NCBI GenBank assembly: GCA_013396915.1
Contig: VWZL01002834.1
Span: 1,324,508 to 1,388,507 of the forward strand
Direction of reading: 5' to 3'
Length of the DNA stretch: 64,000 bases
Origin: Stercorarius parasiticus
Lineage: Eukaryota > Chordata > Aves > Charadriiformes > Stercorariidae
The notes under the pieces are model-generated. The model was not told where the DNA came from. It did no database searches and was given only the letters and a program-made list of their open reading frames with translations. A program made the translations under genes and the position numbers. This document shows positions 36,911 to 48,800 of the stretch, piece by piece. How positions within the stretch are numbered: the first letter of the stretch is position 1; each line of letters begins with the position of its first letter.

Positions 36911-37519
36911 CCTCCAGGACCCAGCCTCAGGAAAAACATATTTTAGTGGAATGTCATATACCAAGACGTACCATTTAGATATTTTTCCCATTTTTTACTA
37001 AAGCCAGAAATATATTTCTGCTTGCAAAGGACACAGATGACTGCAGAATGCTCAAAGTTCCTATGAAGAACCTGCCAAAGATGAAAAACCCACAGAGACA
37101 AATATTTCAGAGTCCTTACAGAGGGCAACTTTGGAAAGCAATCACCAAAGCTTTAAATTGAAAACAAAGATGGAGCAAGGCTAAGTAAAAATAGAACAAA
37201 GCCCAAAAGCAGAAGGCTCATGAAAATCTATTAGGAGCCCATGCTACACTGTGTTTTGAGGCTCTGTTTTGTTCACATCACTGATGTTGTTTTACGTTAT
37301 GTTCTACACTGGAAACATACAAATAAACATTTTAACTGAGCATTCGTTTCACAGCTGGCAGCTTGTGCTTAGTTAATAAATGGCCTTATAATTCTAAATT
37401 CACACACTAAAACTCTTAGTTCAACATAATATGTTAAAAATTAAGTTGCAACTAAAATTACGCTAGTAAATCTACAGGTAGCTCCCAAAGCAGGATGTAC
37501 CCTGACTTTCTAATTTGGA

Positions 37520-37939
37520 ATGAGAGCTACTGTGTGCTGCCAGTTGCAACTGCTGGGTGCTTATTATTTCTCAAAATACCCATTTGCGGTATCTAAAGAA
37601 GCTCCTGGAGACAGGCCTTTCGGATGCATTTCAAACACTGCGACTTTTCTCACTTCCACCTTAGCTGCTTTACAATATAACCCCGGAAGAGCTGCCATAG
37701 GTACTTTCTTCACTCACTCCATTCAAGTAACAGGTCTGTCATTTCCCCCTGCCCCAAGATGTTTGCCCTGTAAAAATTTCATTTCTTCCCTCCCAAGCCC
37801 TAAAGCACTAGTACAAACTGATGTAATTTGTGATGAGAATCCAAGCATCGGAAATCACTTAAATTTCCAAATTCAAGTTACAAGACTTAAATTCTGCTCC
37901 TTTATTCCTTCAGGTAACATATCAGAAGTCATTAGCTGA
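37520..37939 (+). other. 139-codon ATG-initiated open frame, status unclear
   Basis: The longest ATG-started frame on the plus strand. It contains segments such as SKYPFAVSKEAPGDRPFGC and PPAPRCLPCKNFISSLPSPK. It has no recognised domain, no clear upstream promoter feature and no obvious splice framing. Its 3' end overlaps, on the opposite strand, the candidate exon 37882-37935. Most likely a chance frame in a locally GC-richer patch. Confidence 0.15.
37882..37935 (-). CDS. Candidate 54-bp exon upstream of the terminal exon
   Basis: Minus strand: acceptor ...tttttgtgatcatcag and a moderate donor CTT|gtaact enclose exactly 18 codons (phase 0 to 0): LMTSDMLPEGIKEQNLSL. It would join directly to the terminal exon at 35461, giving ...NLSL-HCVLLL..., which reads naturally. 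The donor deviates from consensus at the last positions. Supported by phase and position only. Confidence 0.3.
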
Positions 37940-39321
37940 TGATCACAAAAAGGCCCAAACCTAAATACTTTCCCAGGCCAAGCTCCCAGTACAAAAAAAG
38001 AATCAGATTCAAAATATCTATGATAAATAGGTTTTAATGCAGGGTATTCTGTCATTTAATTTAGGACCATTATTCTGTCTGTATAGATAAAAAAGGCATA
38101 GTATATTTGGAACTGCCTAAAAAGTTATATTGCTATTTAAAGAAGTATTTTATTACTATTGATTCACCCAGCTCTCAAGAGCACTATTGTACTGAAGTAC
38201 TGGTGCTTTTCAGACATTCACTCAGTAAAGACAACTAAGATTCATGGAAACATTTTCCTATTTCCTTTATGCTTAGGTGGGGAGGGAAGAGAAAGCAGCA
38301 TGTGGGGTCGGCACAGTGATGATACGAGCAATACCACAAACAAGGGGCAAGCCAACACACTTGCTGCATTTTAATGTTTCCTTGCCTTTGTTACCAGATC
38401 AGCAAGGCTCCATCATAAGCTAGGAGTGTTTTTTCTTAATTTAAGTTTTACAGTTAAACACCACACAACAACAAACCACTTTTCCATAGACTTAATAAAA
38501 AATACATTGGGTAGTTTTGCTAAATCAACTTTCTTACTTTTTTTGATGTATCTTACAAACATCATCTTCCCCATTTGTTAGGCAGATAGATGCGCAGGAA
38601 CTCAGAGAAGCCAAGTTGCAAACACATTCCATACTTCAATGACTGGTACTCAATACATCTAAGACATATCTATTTTATTTCAAGATTGTCTATTTGTAAC
38701 AGCCTCCAAAAGGTGTTCAAGTTCAATGCATTTAAATTTCAACTTTTTAAAGGCAGGAGGAAAGTCGGAGGGGGGGAGAGAATATTTTGATTGAGAAAAA
38801 TATTAATGTTGTACCTCACAATATTTCAGTGTCTAGTGTTCCCACCGTGCTCTTAGAGCCGAGTTGCTTGGCTTATCTGCCATGATGAAAAACATTGCAC
38901 GTGCTTGTTATGTAACACTCCAACCAGCCATTGAGTTGAATGAGTCAATCATCATAACCACCGTTTTCCCATCTTCCTTACCCCACGTACTGACAGCTAT
39001 ACATAAACCCTGCAATAGGAACATCTGTTTGGAACCTTTACCCACAGTTCACACTCTCCATCACTCCAAATATATCTCTGTGTGTGGGTACCACTACAAT
39101 ACGCAGTTAAACCGGAGCACTAGAACCAACACAGCTAAAGCTCTGGAGGAACAGGGAACATTTAGAGTGGGATTTTGTTAACAGGGAAGGTTAACTGATC
39201 TATTTTCTCATACAAAAAGAAGAAGAAAACAGCCTTACAATTTCATGTGTATCCATCAACAAAGCAATAACGACCTTCATGAAACACATTCTGTCAAACT
39301 GGCTTCCTTTGAAGTAATCAC
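37940..39321. other. Gene-free stretch
   Basis: No strong exon. A short block near 38986-39013 (minus) has a good donor (TGGG|gtaagg) and an acceptor (ctattgcag) but spans only about 28 bases with a phase that fits no neighbour. No repeats recognised. Confidence 0.4.
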
Positions 39322-39373
39322 TAGTCCGAAAACACTGCACTGGGATCCGCAAGCGTGAAACTGTAAACTGCTA
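39322..39373 (-). CDS. Weak candidate 52-bp exon
   Basis: Minus strand: acceptor ...aaactcacttcag, one base plus 17 codons (SSLQFHACGSQCSVFGL), then a weak donor CTA|gtgatt (phase 2 to 0). It would link the block at 40496-40534 (ends phase 2) to that at 37882-37935 (starts phase 0). The donor is poor and the frame stays open beyond it to a stop, so this is the weakest link in the series. Confidence 0.12.
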
Positions 39374-40495
39374 CTGAAGTGAGTTTTATGCCTGAGTATT
39401 GACGTACATTATGGAACCTTCTGGTTGTCTTTGCAGTGTGTGGAGAGAAGCAGGTTAAGCTACTGGACAGAAACATCGATGCGGTATGCTGGAATGCTTT
39501 GCAGCTAAAGCATTTGGTAACATAACCACTTGATCTTCAAGAGACTGAGTTCGCATACAGGAGGAACAAAGAAGAACAAATATGAATCAAACTCTTAAGC
39601 TTTGAATTTGTTCCCCCTTATGGTAGAACTGCACCAAATCTCTCTAGTGGCAAGTATAAATGTTTATCCTGAACTGTATTATTTAATATTTCAATTATCT
39701 ATTTTTAAAGCATTTTGACAATTAAACTACACCAGATTCCTGCAATGCCGGTTCACTTTTGGCAACAATTAGATCACATGGCCAGCACTACCAAAGGCAT
39801 GCACTCAGAAACCAGAGGTACAAGGATCCTAGGATGCTAGTAGATTTTTCCAAAGATGATTCCGAAAGATGCATATTGATTTATGCTGGAAATTAAGGAT
39901 AAGTACACTGCAATTGTTTAAGAGGGAGAAGTTTGAAGTTTAGCATCTCTATACACACCAAAAGAACAGGTTTTCTTCAGCATGCAATAATTAGCATGTG
40001 TCATGGTGCTTCAACAGATTTCCTTGCAGTCCAGACAGGTAGGTATGCCACAGCACAGGAAAATCACTCAAAAAAAAAAACCAAAACAAAAAAGTCAGCT
40101 GTTTTAATTTCAGTTCAGTAGTGTTCCTTCTCTAAGACGGACTTGTGTAGCACTTCTACACGTTCAATCAAACCATTGGAATTAAACTCAGATATTTTCA
40201 TTATGTGGTTTTCAATGTACCTCTGCATTTTCATACAAGATTCTTTATTACAAAATCCCATGGAGTGGCTCTTTTTGCTACATATTTAACTTTTTCTAAT
40301 ACTTGTATTATTTTTTTATAGTTGTTTTGCAACGTTTTGAAAGCACGTTCATGGTTCTCATTTGGAATGTACCAGCATAGAGTATATGCAGCCAATTCTC
40401 TTCTCCCTTTCTCCACTCCCCCAGCCTATATCTATTTATCCACATGACTTTCCTAGAAAAAGCAGTAAGTATACCTGACTACTGTGTGAACTCAC
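39374..40495. other. Gene-free stretch
   Basis: No supported gene. A plus-strand pseudo-exon-like block at 39979-40036 is discussed among the rejected items. A-rich tract at about 40070-40090. Confidence 0.4.
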
Positions 40496-40534
40496 CTCGA
40501 ATTTTTATGGAGCTTGCACTTGTTGCCTTTTTGA
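40496..40534 (-). CDS. Candidate 39-bp exon with strong donor
   Basis: Minus strand: a consensus donor (TTCGAG|gtgagt) and a pyrimidine-containing acceptor (tttttattgattag) enclose 39 bases. Two of three frames are open: QKGNKCKLHKNS (phase 2 to 2) or KKATSASSIKIR (phase 1 to 1). The first would follow in phase from the block at 59357. Both splice sites are good, but the block is short and the frame ambiguous. Confidence 0.22.
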
Positions 40535-40740
40535 CTAATCAATAAAAATCACTCAACATCTCCTCAGCCCTCAACTTCTGCGACAGAAAGCAGTGGCCAT
40601 GTTCCACTTACTGAGGTCACCGCTTGAAAGACACAGACTGACATGTCCGCAGACACCTCACTGAATTACAGCTGCTTTACTACTGCTGCTTTCTGCAACT
40701 GGCTGCTATGTTTGACCCTCCTCCTCCTCTTTGTTGTTTT

Positions 40741-40769
40741 GGGGGGGGAGTGGGGGGGGGGGAGGGGGG
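40741..40769. repeat. G-run cluster (quadruplex-capable)
   Basis: Three runs of 6 to 10 or more G separated by one to two bases, preceded by T/C-rich sequence. It meets the sequence requirement for an intramolecular G-quadruplex on the plus strand. Confidence 0.85.
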
Positions 40770-43700
40770 CATCCGGCTGCCAATGAACTTTTAAAACAGC
40801 ATTTCACCACACTCTAGGGTTTGTTTCACCCAAGAGCAACAGTTAAATACAGCACATCTGTGCACACTGCATGTGCACAGCAAGTTTGTAGAAAAAGGAA
40901 CATCGCAGCAGCTGGTACGTGCCTTTTATGTGTAGCATGTTTTGTTATTTCTCTCCATATCTCATCAAGAGACGTTATTGAACCCTGGTGTCGAGGTAAA
41001 AGTTCCTTTGCCCACCACACCTGAGTGTAGCTAATATGGGCAGAGATTTTACACCATTTGAGCAGATATTCTGGCAGTTGTTCTTGTAATACACACTGCT
41101 GTAGCACAACCCATGTTAGAAACATTTCTTATTAGGACTATTGCATTGTCTGCTTTGCTACCAGGAGCTCTGTCTTGGACTTTGGAAAAAACCTAATTCA
41201 AAACAAAGGAAGTGGAATGAACTTCTTGATATTGATGCAACAGTGATATTCACAAAAAAACCCACCCTACCAGATGCTCAGTGGGCCTTCAATCCCATGC
41301 CTGAGAAGGTACAGAATCAAGGATAAGAGACAGGCAAAAATAAGATTCATTAACTGCTCAGTTTTAAATTCTAATTGGTACACGTTCCAAGTAAGATCCA
41401 TTAAATTGTTGCATATAATGATTAGATTCTCTTGACGGTTTGCAACCAAACTGAAAGCAATCTTTTAAGTTTTTTTTTTAATCCCATTGGGGTTTTATTT
41501 ATTTTAGTTTATTTTTTGTTAGTTTGCAACCTCATTTGGGCCACAATATTTGCTGTTAAAGCAAATTCTGGGTTTTGGTCCCCCACAACATGACAATTAT
41601 TTAAAGCTGCCTCTCAAGATCATGCATAAAAAAAGGAGAAGAACAAATCTTGATCATCTGAGGACTGTTTTCTGAATGCACCAATATTTTAAATAATGCA
41701 CATTTTCTATGTGAACCAATGACAGTTCTTAGCTGTAAGAACAGCCTTGAGAGAAAAACACTAACAAGGGGCTTGGGAGGGGAATGTATTGTTTCATCTA
41801 AAAGAAAATTTTGGTACAGCTAGATATGGCTGAGAAATCCTCAAACTTATTTTCAAATTTAAAAAAACGGAAAATTAAAAAAGTCTTTTTTCCACAGAGA
41901 TGCTGTGATCTTATAGTTAAGATTATGTGTGGGTTTGAAATGAACTGTCAGTAACAGAATAAAGCTTTGGTCACATCAATTATTAAAATTAATGTTAGCA
42001 TTGTTGTTAAAATAAACCACAACATTAATGAGAAAAACGAACAGTTTCAACAGGTATTTTTTTCAAAACTAAAGTAGGTTCATGTTTTTAATATGCTATA
42101 AAGTAATTCAAATTTTAATGTTACCAATATGATTTCTAATAGACTTATGGTACATTGTCATTGCTTTATTCAAGAAGAGTTTTAAAATCTTGAATAAATA
42201 TTAATTCCTATGTCCCATTACTCTACAAACCATCATTTTCACCTGTCAGGAACGACTGACTGAGATGGTTGATTAACTATCTAAAGAGAATACAGATCAA
42301 CTTGGTTACCAGGAAACAAAACATAAGTTTCACAGAAATGCTGATGATGTATCTCCAGATCTTTACATATACCTACCCTTTATCTGGCACAAGAGAGGAC
42401 TCGCTAACAACCAGTGTTGGACTGTCAAGTTAATCTTCTCTTGGTTTATTTCCAACGTTCCTTTTTACTCTTTGCTCTGCGGCAACAATACAGATTTTAA
42501 TGTTTTGTTTTCTGCACCCTATTAGCATTACATTGCTAACCTAAATCAAACATTTTAAGAATATGTATGGCTAGCGATAGCTTTGTGTAGATTCTGCTGA
42601 ATACTATGGTTAGGGAATTGTGTTCAATTAATTCCTTCCATCACTGAAAACAGGAACATCTGCATACATTTTTCCATCCGGTTCTTCTTTTCAAATCATA
42701 CTAATGTTACCGCACATGAACATGCCCTTCTCTATTAGCGTTGATAGTTAAAGCTTAGCAGCTTCTTTAAGAGTGACTGAGGCTACACAAATTGGGTTTT
42801 TTAGTTTCTCTCTCCAGTTGTTTTCAGCACCAGAATACACACAACAAACACAGCACATTAAGTATATTGTACTTCCATTCAAATCTCCAGAAGCTGTACA
42901 ATTCATGGGAGGGAGTTTTTTCCCCTCCAGTAATGTCTGACCTTTGTTTTAGCAAAAATAGTTCTTTCTAGTCACAGTGATTTTACATAGCCCTTGAAGA
43001 ATTTTGGGAACTATCTTCAGGAAGAATGTAGCATAAGTATCTTCCAAGAAGTTACCTGTATATTCTGTTAAAAAAGTTGTACCTGATCAGAATAAAGGTT
43101 CACATAGCACAGGACTGTGTCTCTGATAGAGTCTTGGGAGAGAGTGCAAGAACAGATGAAACTCTGGAATTGCCATTTGTAATTCAGGGACAACCTGAGC
43201 CAGAAGTGTGTGGTGTGTTTGTATTTTAAAAGCCCTTGATGAATTTTCTTGATGTGAATTTGGCCAACCATTTTTTGCAACCATGTGGAGGCCTTACCGT
43301 CACAGCATTCTGTGGCAAGAAACTTCACAGCTCAGCAATGAATTTTAAGAAAAACTGTCTTAGGAGAAGTTCCTCCAACACATTTATCCAGAATGCATAT
43401 AGCTGGTGTTAACAGACAACTAATACCACCACCACCTCCAGAGAGAGCTGGCTAGGCAGACTGATTAGATGTAACATCTCAGAATTACCCACAAAAGTCC
43501 TAGCACATGACTAAAGAAATACAATTTCTAACCCTGGTCAGCTCATGCAGAATTAACCTTACTTAGTTCAATAAATTTACTATACAACAGAAGTTAAAGT
43601 CCACTGACTGCAAAAACAACTGTGAAGCCTCTGGAATTTGGACTCCAGTTACAAGCAAGCAATGACCGCATACTGTATGAGTAAGTGCCACAAGATTAAG

Positions 43701-45563
43701 AATTTCACCTTTTTTATCAAGGTAAAAAACAGCATATAAACTATTCAAAAACAATCCTAGCATTTTATTTTTTTTTTAAGTCTGATTTGGATGAAATACA
43801 TCAGGCATAGCAGGGAAAGGAAAAGGAGCAAGATCATCATACTTCAAGAAGACTGAACAGCGTACGATGAAAATGATTAGCCCTAATTAGATCAATTTAA
43901 TGGTGAATTCCTCTGCTCAAAATAGAGTTTAACAGGAAAAGATAGAGAACCTACTTAAATATTGGAATTATTACACTTACACTTAAAACACAAAATGTTT
44001 GATCAGATTCTCATTTCTACCAGTTTTGTAATTCAGAGTTTTTTTTTTTGTTCTGCACACCAGTAGTTTCCTAGGTGATGCTACCCTCTGTGTAAGCGAC
44101 ATAACACTGTTAATTACAGCTTCAACTATCTGCAGATACAGCACTATGGACTCAGTTAGCTATTGTTATCTATACAGCACAACAGGATTATGTTATGAAC
44201 TTAGAGCCTAGACTCAGTTATAGGCAGGTACCATGACCCTGAACATACTTCTGATCTTGACGAGTTCCTCGCTGCAAGCTAAGGACATTCAGTAGCTTAA
44301 AGCACAAAGTTTCATCTTAAAATAGTTGCTACAGAAACATGACTAAGCCTGTGAAGAAAAATGGAAGTAGCAGAAATAGAAAAATTAATGCTTACAGAAA
44401 GTTTAATTTTACCCTTAGATATTAGCTTTTATTTGACTTGGTAGCATGGGTGTCTGAGGGAAGGATCTGATCCACAATGCTACTAATACCATGATATGGC
44501 CCAAAATTAGATCCCAGCTCTACTAATTTTTAAAGCAATTTGCAAATTCCTAAACATTGTTAAACTAAGTCATTCTGATACACCCACCAATGAAGACTAT
44601 CTCACAATTTGTTTAAGACTATACATCAAGCAATACAGCATTAATGCTATTTATTCAGTGTGCATGGTTTTCCTCCAAAGCATTAACTATACTCCTACAG
44701 AACTTTTCAAATCTCTAATGTTAAATATCTCCACATCTTGTATATTTGTTCTTATTCCCAAGGAAGATTAATAGAATTAAGTAAATTGCAGAAGAAAAAT
44801 TGGATGCTTACTGACTTCTGGAACTGTACATTTCTAATTCATCTGTACATTACAAGACAATAGAATAACCTTCACAATGAAATTAAATTTCAGGATTTTT
44901 AGTATAAATTTTCCATTTAAAAGCCAAGCAAGGATCTGTATTTTGATGATGCAAATTACACGTTGATACAATGACAGTATCATTGATTCTGTAAGGAAAA
45001 AAAAAAAAAAGCTGAGTTTCAAGATCCTAGGTGAGACAGAATCAAGACACCAGATATCAAACACATCCAGTTTTTAGGAAAGTTCAGATCTATATCCAAG
45101 TTTCCTGATTAGTCATTTAGCCTTAAGAAAACTTCCATAGAATTTTGCAGAATTTCCCCAAGATACAGTTCCAAAGTTTTGACCTGCACCTTTATCACTC
45201 ATTTTTAGACATGCCGAGTAAAAGCTAGTGGTCTGTGTAAAAAAGAAAAATAGAAACACCGCAACATGTTTTTGTTTCCTCTGTATCAGTATGTTTTTAT
45301 GATGCTCAATGAACGGCCTTCCAAGCCGTGGATAAATTGAGATGCTTTTTTGACCCACATTCAGTTGCTCCAAATAATTATAGAATGCATGTAGTCATAT
45401 GTCATATGACAAATTAAAACATAACTGGCAGTCAGTTCAATTTAAAAAAAAAAAACACAACACAAAAAATAGCCTGTGAACGTAAAGAGAATGCCACTTT
45501 AAAGGTTAAATGTTAATCTCAGATGAAGGAATGAAGATGTTTGTCTACTGAGATACCCAGTGA
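40770..45563. other. Gene-free stretch with one weak exon-like block
   Basis: No interspersed repeat recognised. On the minus strand 43298-43330 has a strong donor (GACG|gtaagg) and a possible acceptor (ttcattgctgag) around VKFLATECCD (phase 1 to 1), but a second acceptor inside the block and the short length make it unconvincing. A poly-A tract lies near 44997-45010. Confidence 0.4.
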
Positions 45564-45851
45564 ACTCCTCTGATTTGGAACAGTGTCACTGTATTTCTTC
45601 CTAAGGCAATCCTCACTGATGAATATTTGGCTACCCCAGCTGAAGTTAATTCCACAGTTTTTCTTCAAATATACAGCAGAGAGACACAATCAGAAATCAC
45701 AGAGTTATGCTTCATCTTAAATAGGTTTGAAGATGAGCAGATATGGAACTTTTACACATGCTGTGAAGTAACCTCAATGCACAACTTCCACAGCAACTGT
45801 TCTCTTACCCACCTAACTAAGGCGGAGTGCGAGGAAATAATACATGTGTAG
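45564..45851 (+). other. 95-codon open frame without a usable ATG start
   Basis: The plus-strand frame between TGA (45561-45563) and TAG (45849-45851) is open for 95 codons and reads like protein, for example NSTVFLQIYSRETQSEITEL and CFILNRFEDEQIWNFYTCC, with cysteines and two N-X-S sequons (NST, NCS). No ATG occurs until late in the frame and no clear acceptor precedes it, so if real it would be a terminal exon. No family recognised. Confidence 0.18.
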
Positions 45852-48800
45852 GTGGTGTGATAAAGTTAGCTTCTTTTCTGACCTCTATAAAGCAACTACC
45901 TTAGGACTCTAGTCTTTCTGTCTTTGCTAGCAAAACTGTGCAATTTTCCAAAACTCAGGGCCAGCGATTCTATTTGCTTTTATTCAGCAGATTCAGTTTA
46001 ATGTTTTCCTTATAGTCCTGTGCATTGACATGCTGTGACAGGAAAACCTTTTCACAACCAACATAATGTTAATTTTGCGGTGGAAGCAAAGCCTCCTCAC
46101 ATAACTATAGACTGTTCTCTTTTAGGTAAAGGATTGACTGCAGACACCTTACTTCCTCAGGATACCACAGACGCATCAGAAAACACCAGTAGTCTGCTGC
46201 AACTTCCACATCTGGGAGAAACTCTACAAAGCTTTTTGGTTTGCCATATCTTTGGCATTTTCTTGTATTGGCATTGTCTATTAACAATACTCAAGTATTT
46301 ACCAGACAGCAGCTTACACTGAACAACATTATTTCCTCCTACCTTATTTTGTGCCTAACTGCCAGCTAGTAAAACTAATATTCATGATGTAAACTAAGAC
46401 AGTACGGAATTTTCTTGAATTATAAAATGTTTTCCAATACTTCAGTGTATTTGGAGACCTCCTACGAAGCGGGGCATACAATAAAAACCATATGCATACA
46501 CAGAATAGGTTGCAAAAAAGGGGGGTGTACCACAAACAATTCAGTAACTGAAATGTACTCCAATGAATAAACATGCATGTATTAAAAAATAAACACTTAA
46601 CACTGCATGATTACCCTAAGATAGCTATTGTACTAGAGAAATCAGAGTCTTAAGAGCATACACATGACAAATACACTAAGAGGTCTCTGGTACCCTACAC
46701 ACTGTTCAATTTTTTTTAATATCGAGCATAGCAAGGATTACAATCATCTGTACTTGTGGCTCAAAGTTAATTCTCTGTGGAAACTGGAGTCTGAGGGGAA
46801 AAGGAGAAGCTAATTAATATAAATTACAGAAGCAAGTGACAGGACTCGAATTCTTACTCCTGCAAGGGGAAACAGACCTCCTGAACCAAAGTCAATTAAA
46901 CACAAAAGATGATCTGAATTGATGGACACCTCTGTTGCAGATGCTTACTGAATCAAGAAAAAAGGACAAACTGATACACTTGAGTATCAAGGGATGCCTT
47001 TGTTTTGTGCTTTGCAAGAGGACAGAAGGAAACCTTGTCAGTGCCCCAGGACAGGGGAAAGCCATGCGTGACCAAGCAAGGGCAAGAGTCTAGCCCAAGA
47101 TTAAGGGACCACATCTCTTATACTCCTTCCTGCACTGGGTATAGTCATAAACAATTCTTTTTCAGCTTGGACCAGGTGGAAAACTGAGCTTTTATTTGTC
47201 TGTAGTGTGCTACCTACACATATGCACGTGACAGGACTGCGCAGGCAGTGGGTAACAGCTAGCACGTGTGAACTGCTGCCTGACTCAACATCATTTTCTC
47301 TGTATTGCCTGTTGCCCTAAATAAATACCGCATCTGGTGAAAGGTATCTGGTTAACTTTGTCATTATCCCCAAACGATACCAGAACTGAGAATACGGACT
47401 AAATTCGTACCAAAGCTATTGCTGGACTGTAAAAGGACATGAGGAGACAGTCACAGTGGGAAAGCAGAGGGATATAGGCTATTGCCCCAGAAGAATGAAA
47501 TCCCTTAAACCTCCAGCCAGTTCCTAAGCGAGGCACCCTTGCAATGCTATTCGCAGGAAAAGAGACCACTCACATTCCTGTGTATTTCCATCGATTGATT
47601 TGAACATTTTTGACACTTGAAAAGGAGAGATTTGCCTGCAGCCAGATCACTCCTCTTTAACCACCCAAGGTCTCAACACAAGCATTCTGGACTTTTTTTC
47701 TAGATATTTGCAATATATACCACTATAAAAATACAGTTTTCTTGTAGCTTAAATCAGGAAGTACCAGATATCTCAAAGAAGGAGGAAAATTACATAAAAT
47801 AATAATTACAAAGGTAAAGCTGGAGTTCTGAGCGAAAAAGTTATTCTTTCTGTTCTGCTTTTATAATTTTTTGATAAAATGAAAGAAAGATCTTGATCAC
47901 TGATTTACTAACTCATGATATTGAATTAATATGTTCTTAAAACAGTAGTACTTGAATTTGCATTAACACTCAAATTATTCTTATTAAATACTTAAGCCAC
48001 ACACTAACATCATTATCTCTAACGCTATTTTAAAATATCCACAAAAAAGTTCTGTTTGCTAAGATATCAATAGCATGGCCTGTATGTAAGGACGCATCCA
48101 AATCCTACCAAGAAGCAGCTCATCCTGAGGGAGCTCAGAAGAGGATCACTCTGGAGGCAGCAAAGGGTGGTTCAGGGCAGCAGAATGTATATTCTTGATG
48201 CTAACAGTTCCCTTCTGCTGGAGATAGCGCTGCACTGCTAAAACACTGTTCACATTCATGTTCGTTTAGGTTTGGTTGTACCTTGCTAAGCAACAGACAG
48301 CACATGGAATTTGGCTCTAGAAAGCCTTCACAGCAGATTCCAGTGTTGGGAAGCTCAGAAATATTTGGGCAACTCCACTCCTTGAACTATCAAGAGCTTT
48401 GGGCACAGCCTGTATTGACCCTAACAGATTCACCCTAACAACCCTTCCACCTCTGCAGCCCAATTCCAGCCTGGCAGTAACGCACACCTGCCACCTCCTG
48501 CTGTGGCTGATGAACATCCTCACTTTGCCCACTCAGAAAAGGAGAGAGTAAGGAGGAGACCACCCTCAAAGGGCAAGCAGGGACATTTGCTGTGCATGCA
48601 CCTTCAGAGGCACACAGCTTTCTCAGCAAGAGCTGCAGGAAATCTTCCACCCTCCTGTTGCTGTGCTGACTGATAAGAGCATGCTGAACTCTGTTCATTT
48701 TAATTCATGCAGCGATTCTCAGGCAAATTATTTTAAGACAGTGCAGGTGAGCTTCACTTGAAAGCAGCAAAGCTGCTATGGGAACCCTAAGGACTGCAAG

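Noticed and set aside
39979..40036. Plus-strand block with acceptor ttttcttcag and donor ACAG|gtaggt, open frame HAIISMCHGAST...
   Set aside because: Isolated, with a second acceptor 9 bases before the donor and no phase-compatible neighbours. A good example of a pseudo-exon.
48317..48698. Two overlapping minus-strand frames (72 and 87 codons) in a GC-richer patch
   Set aside because: They overlap in different frames, as expected for GC-rich non-coding DNA, with no splice framing or recognisable domain.
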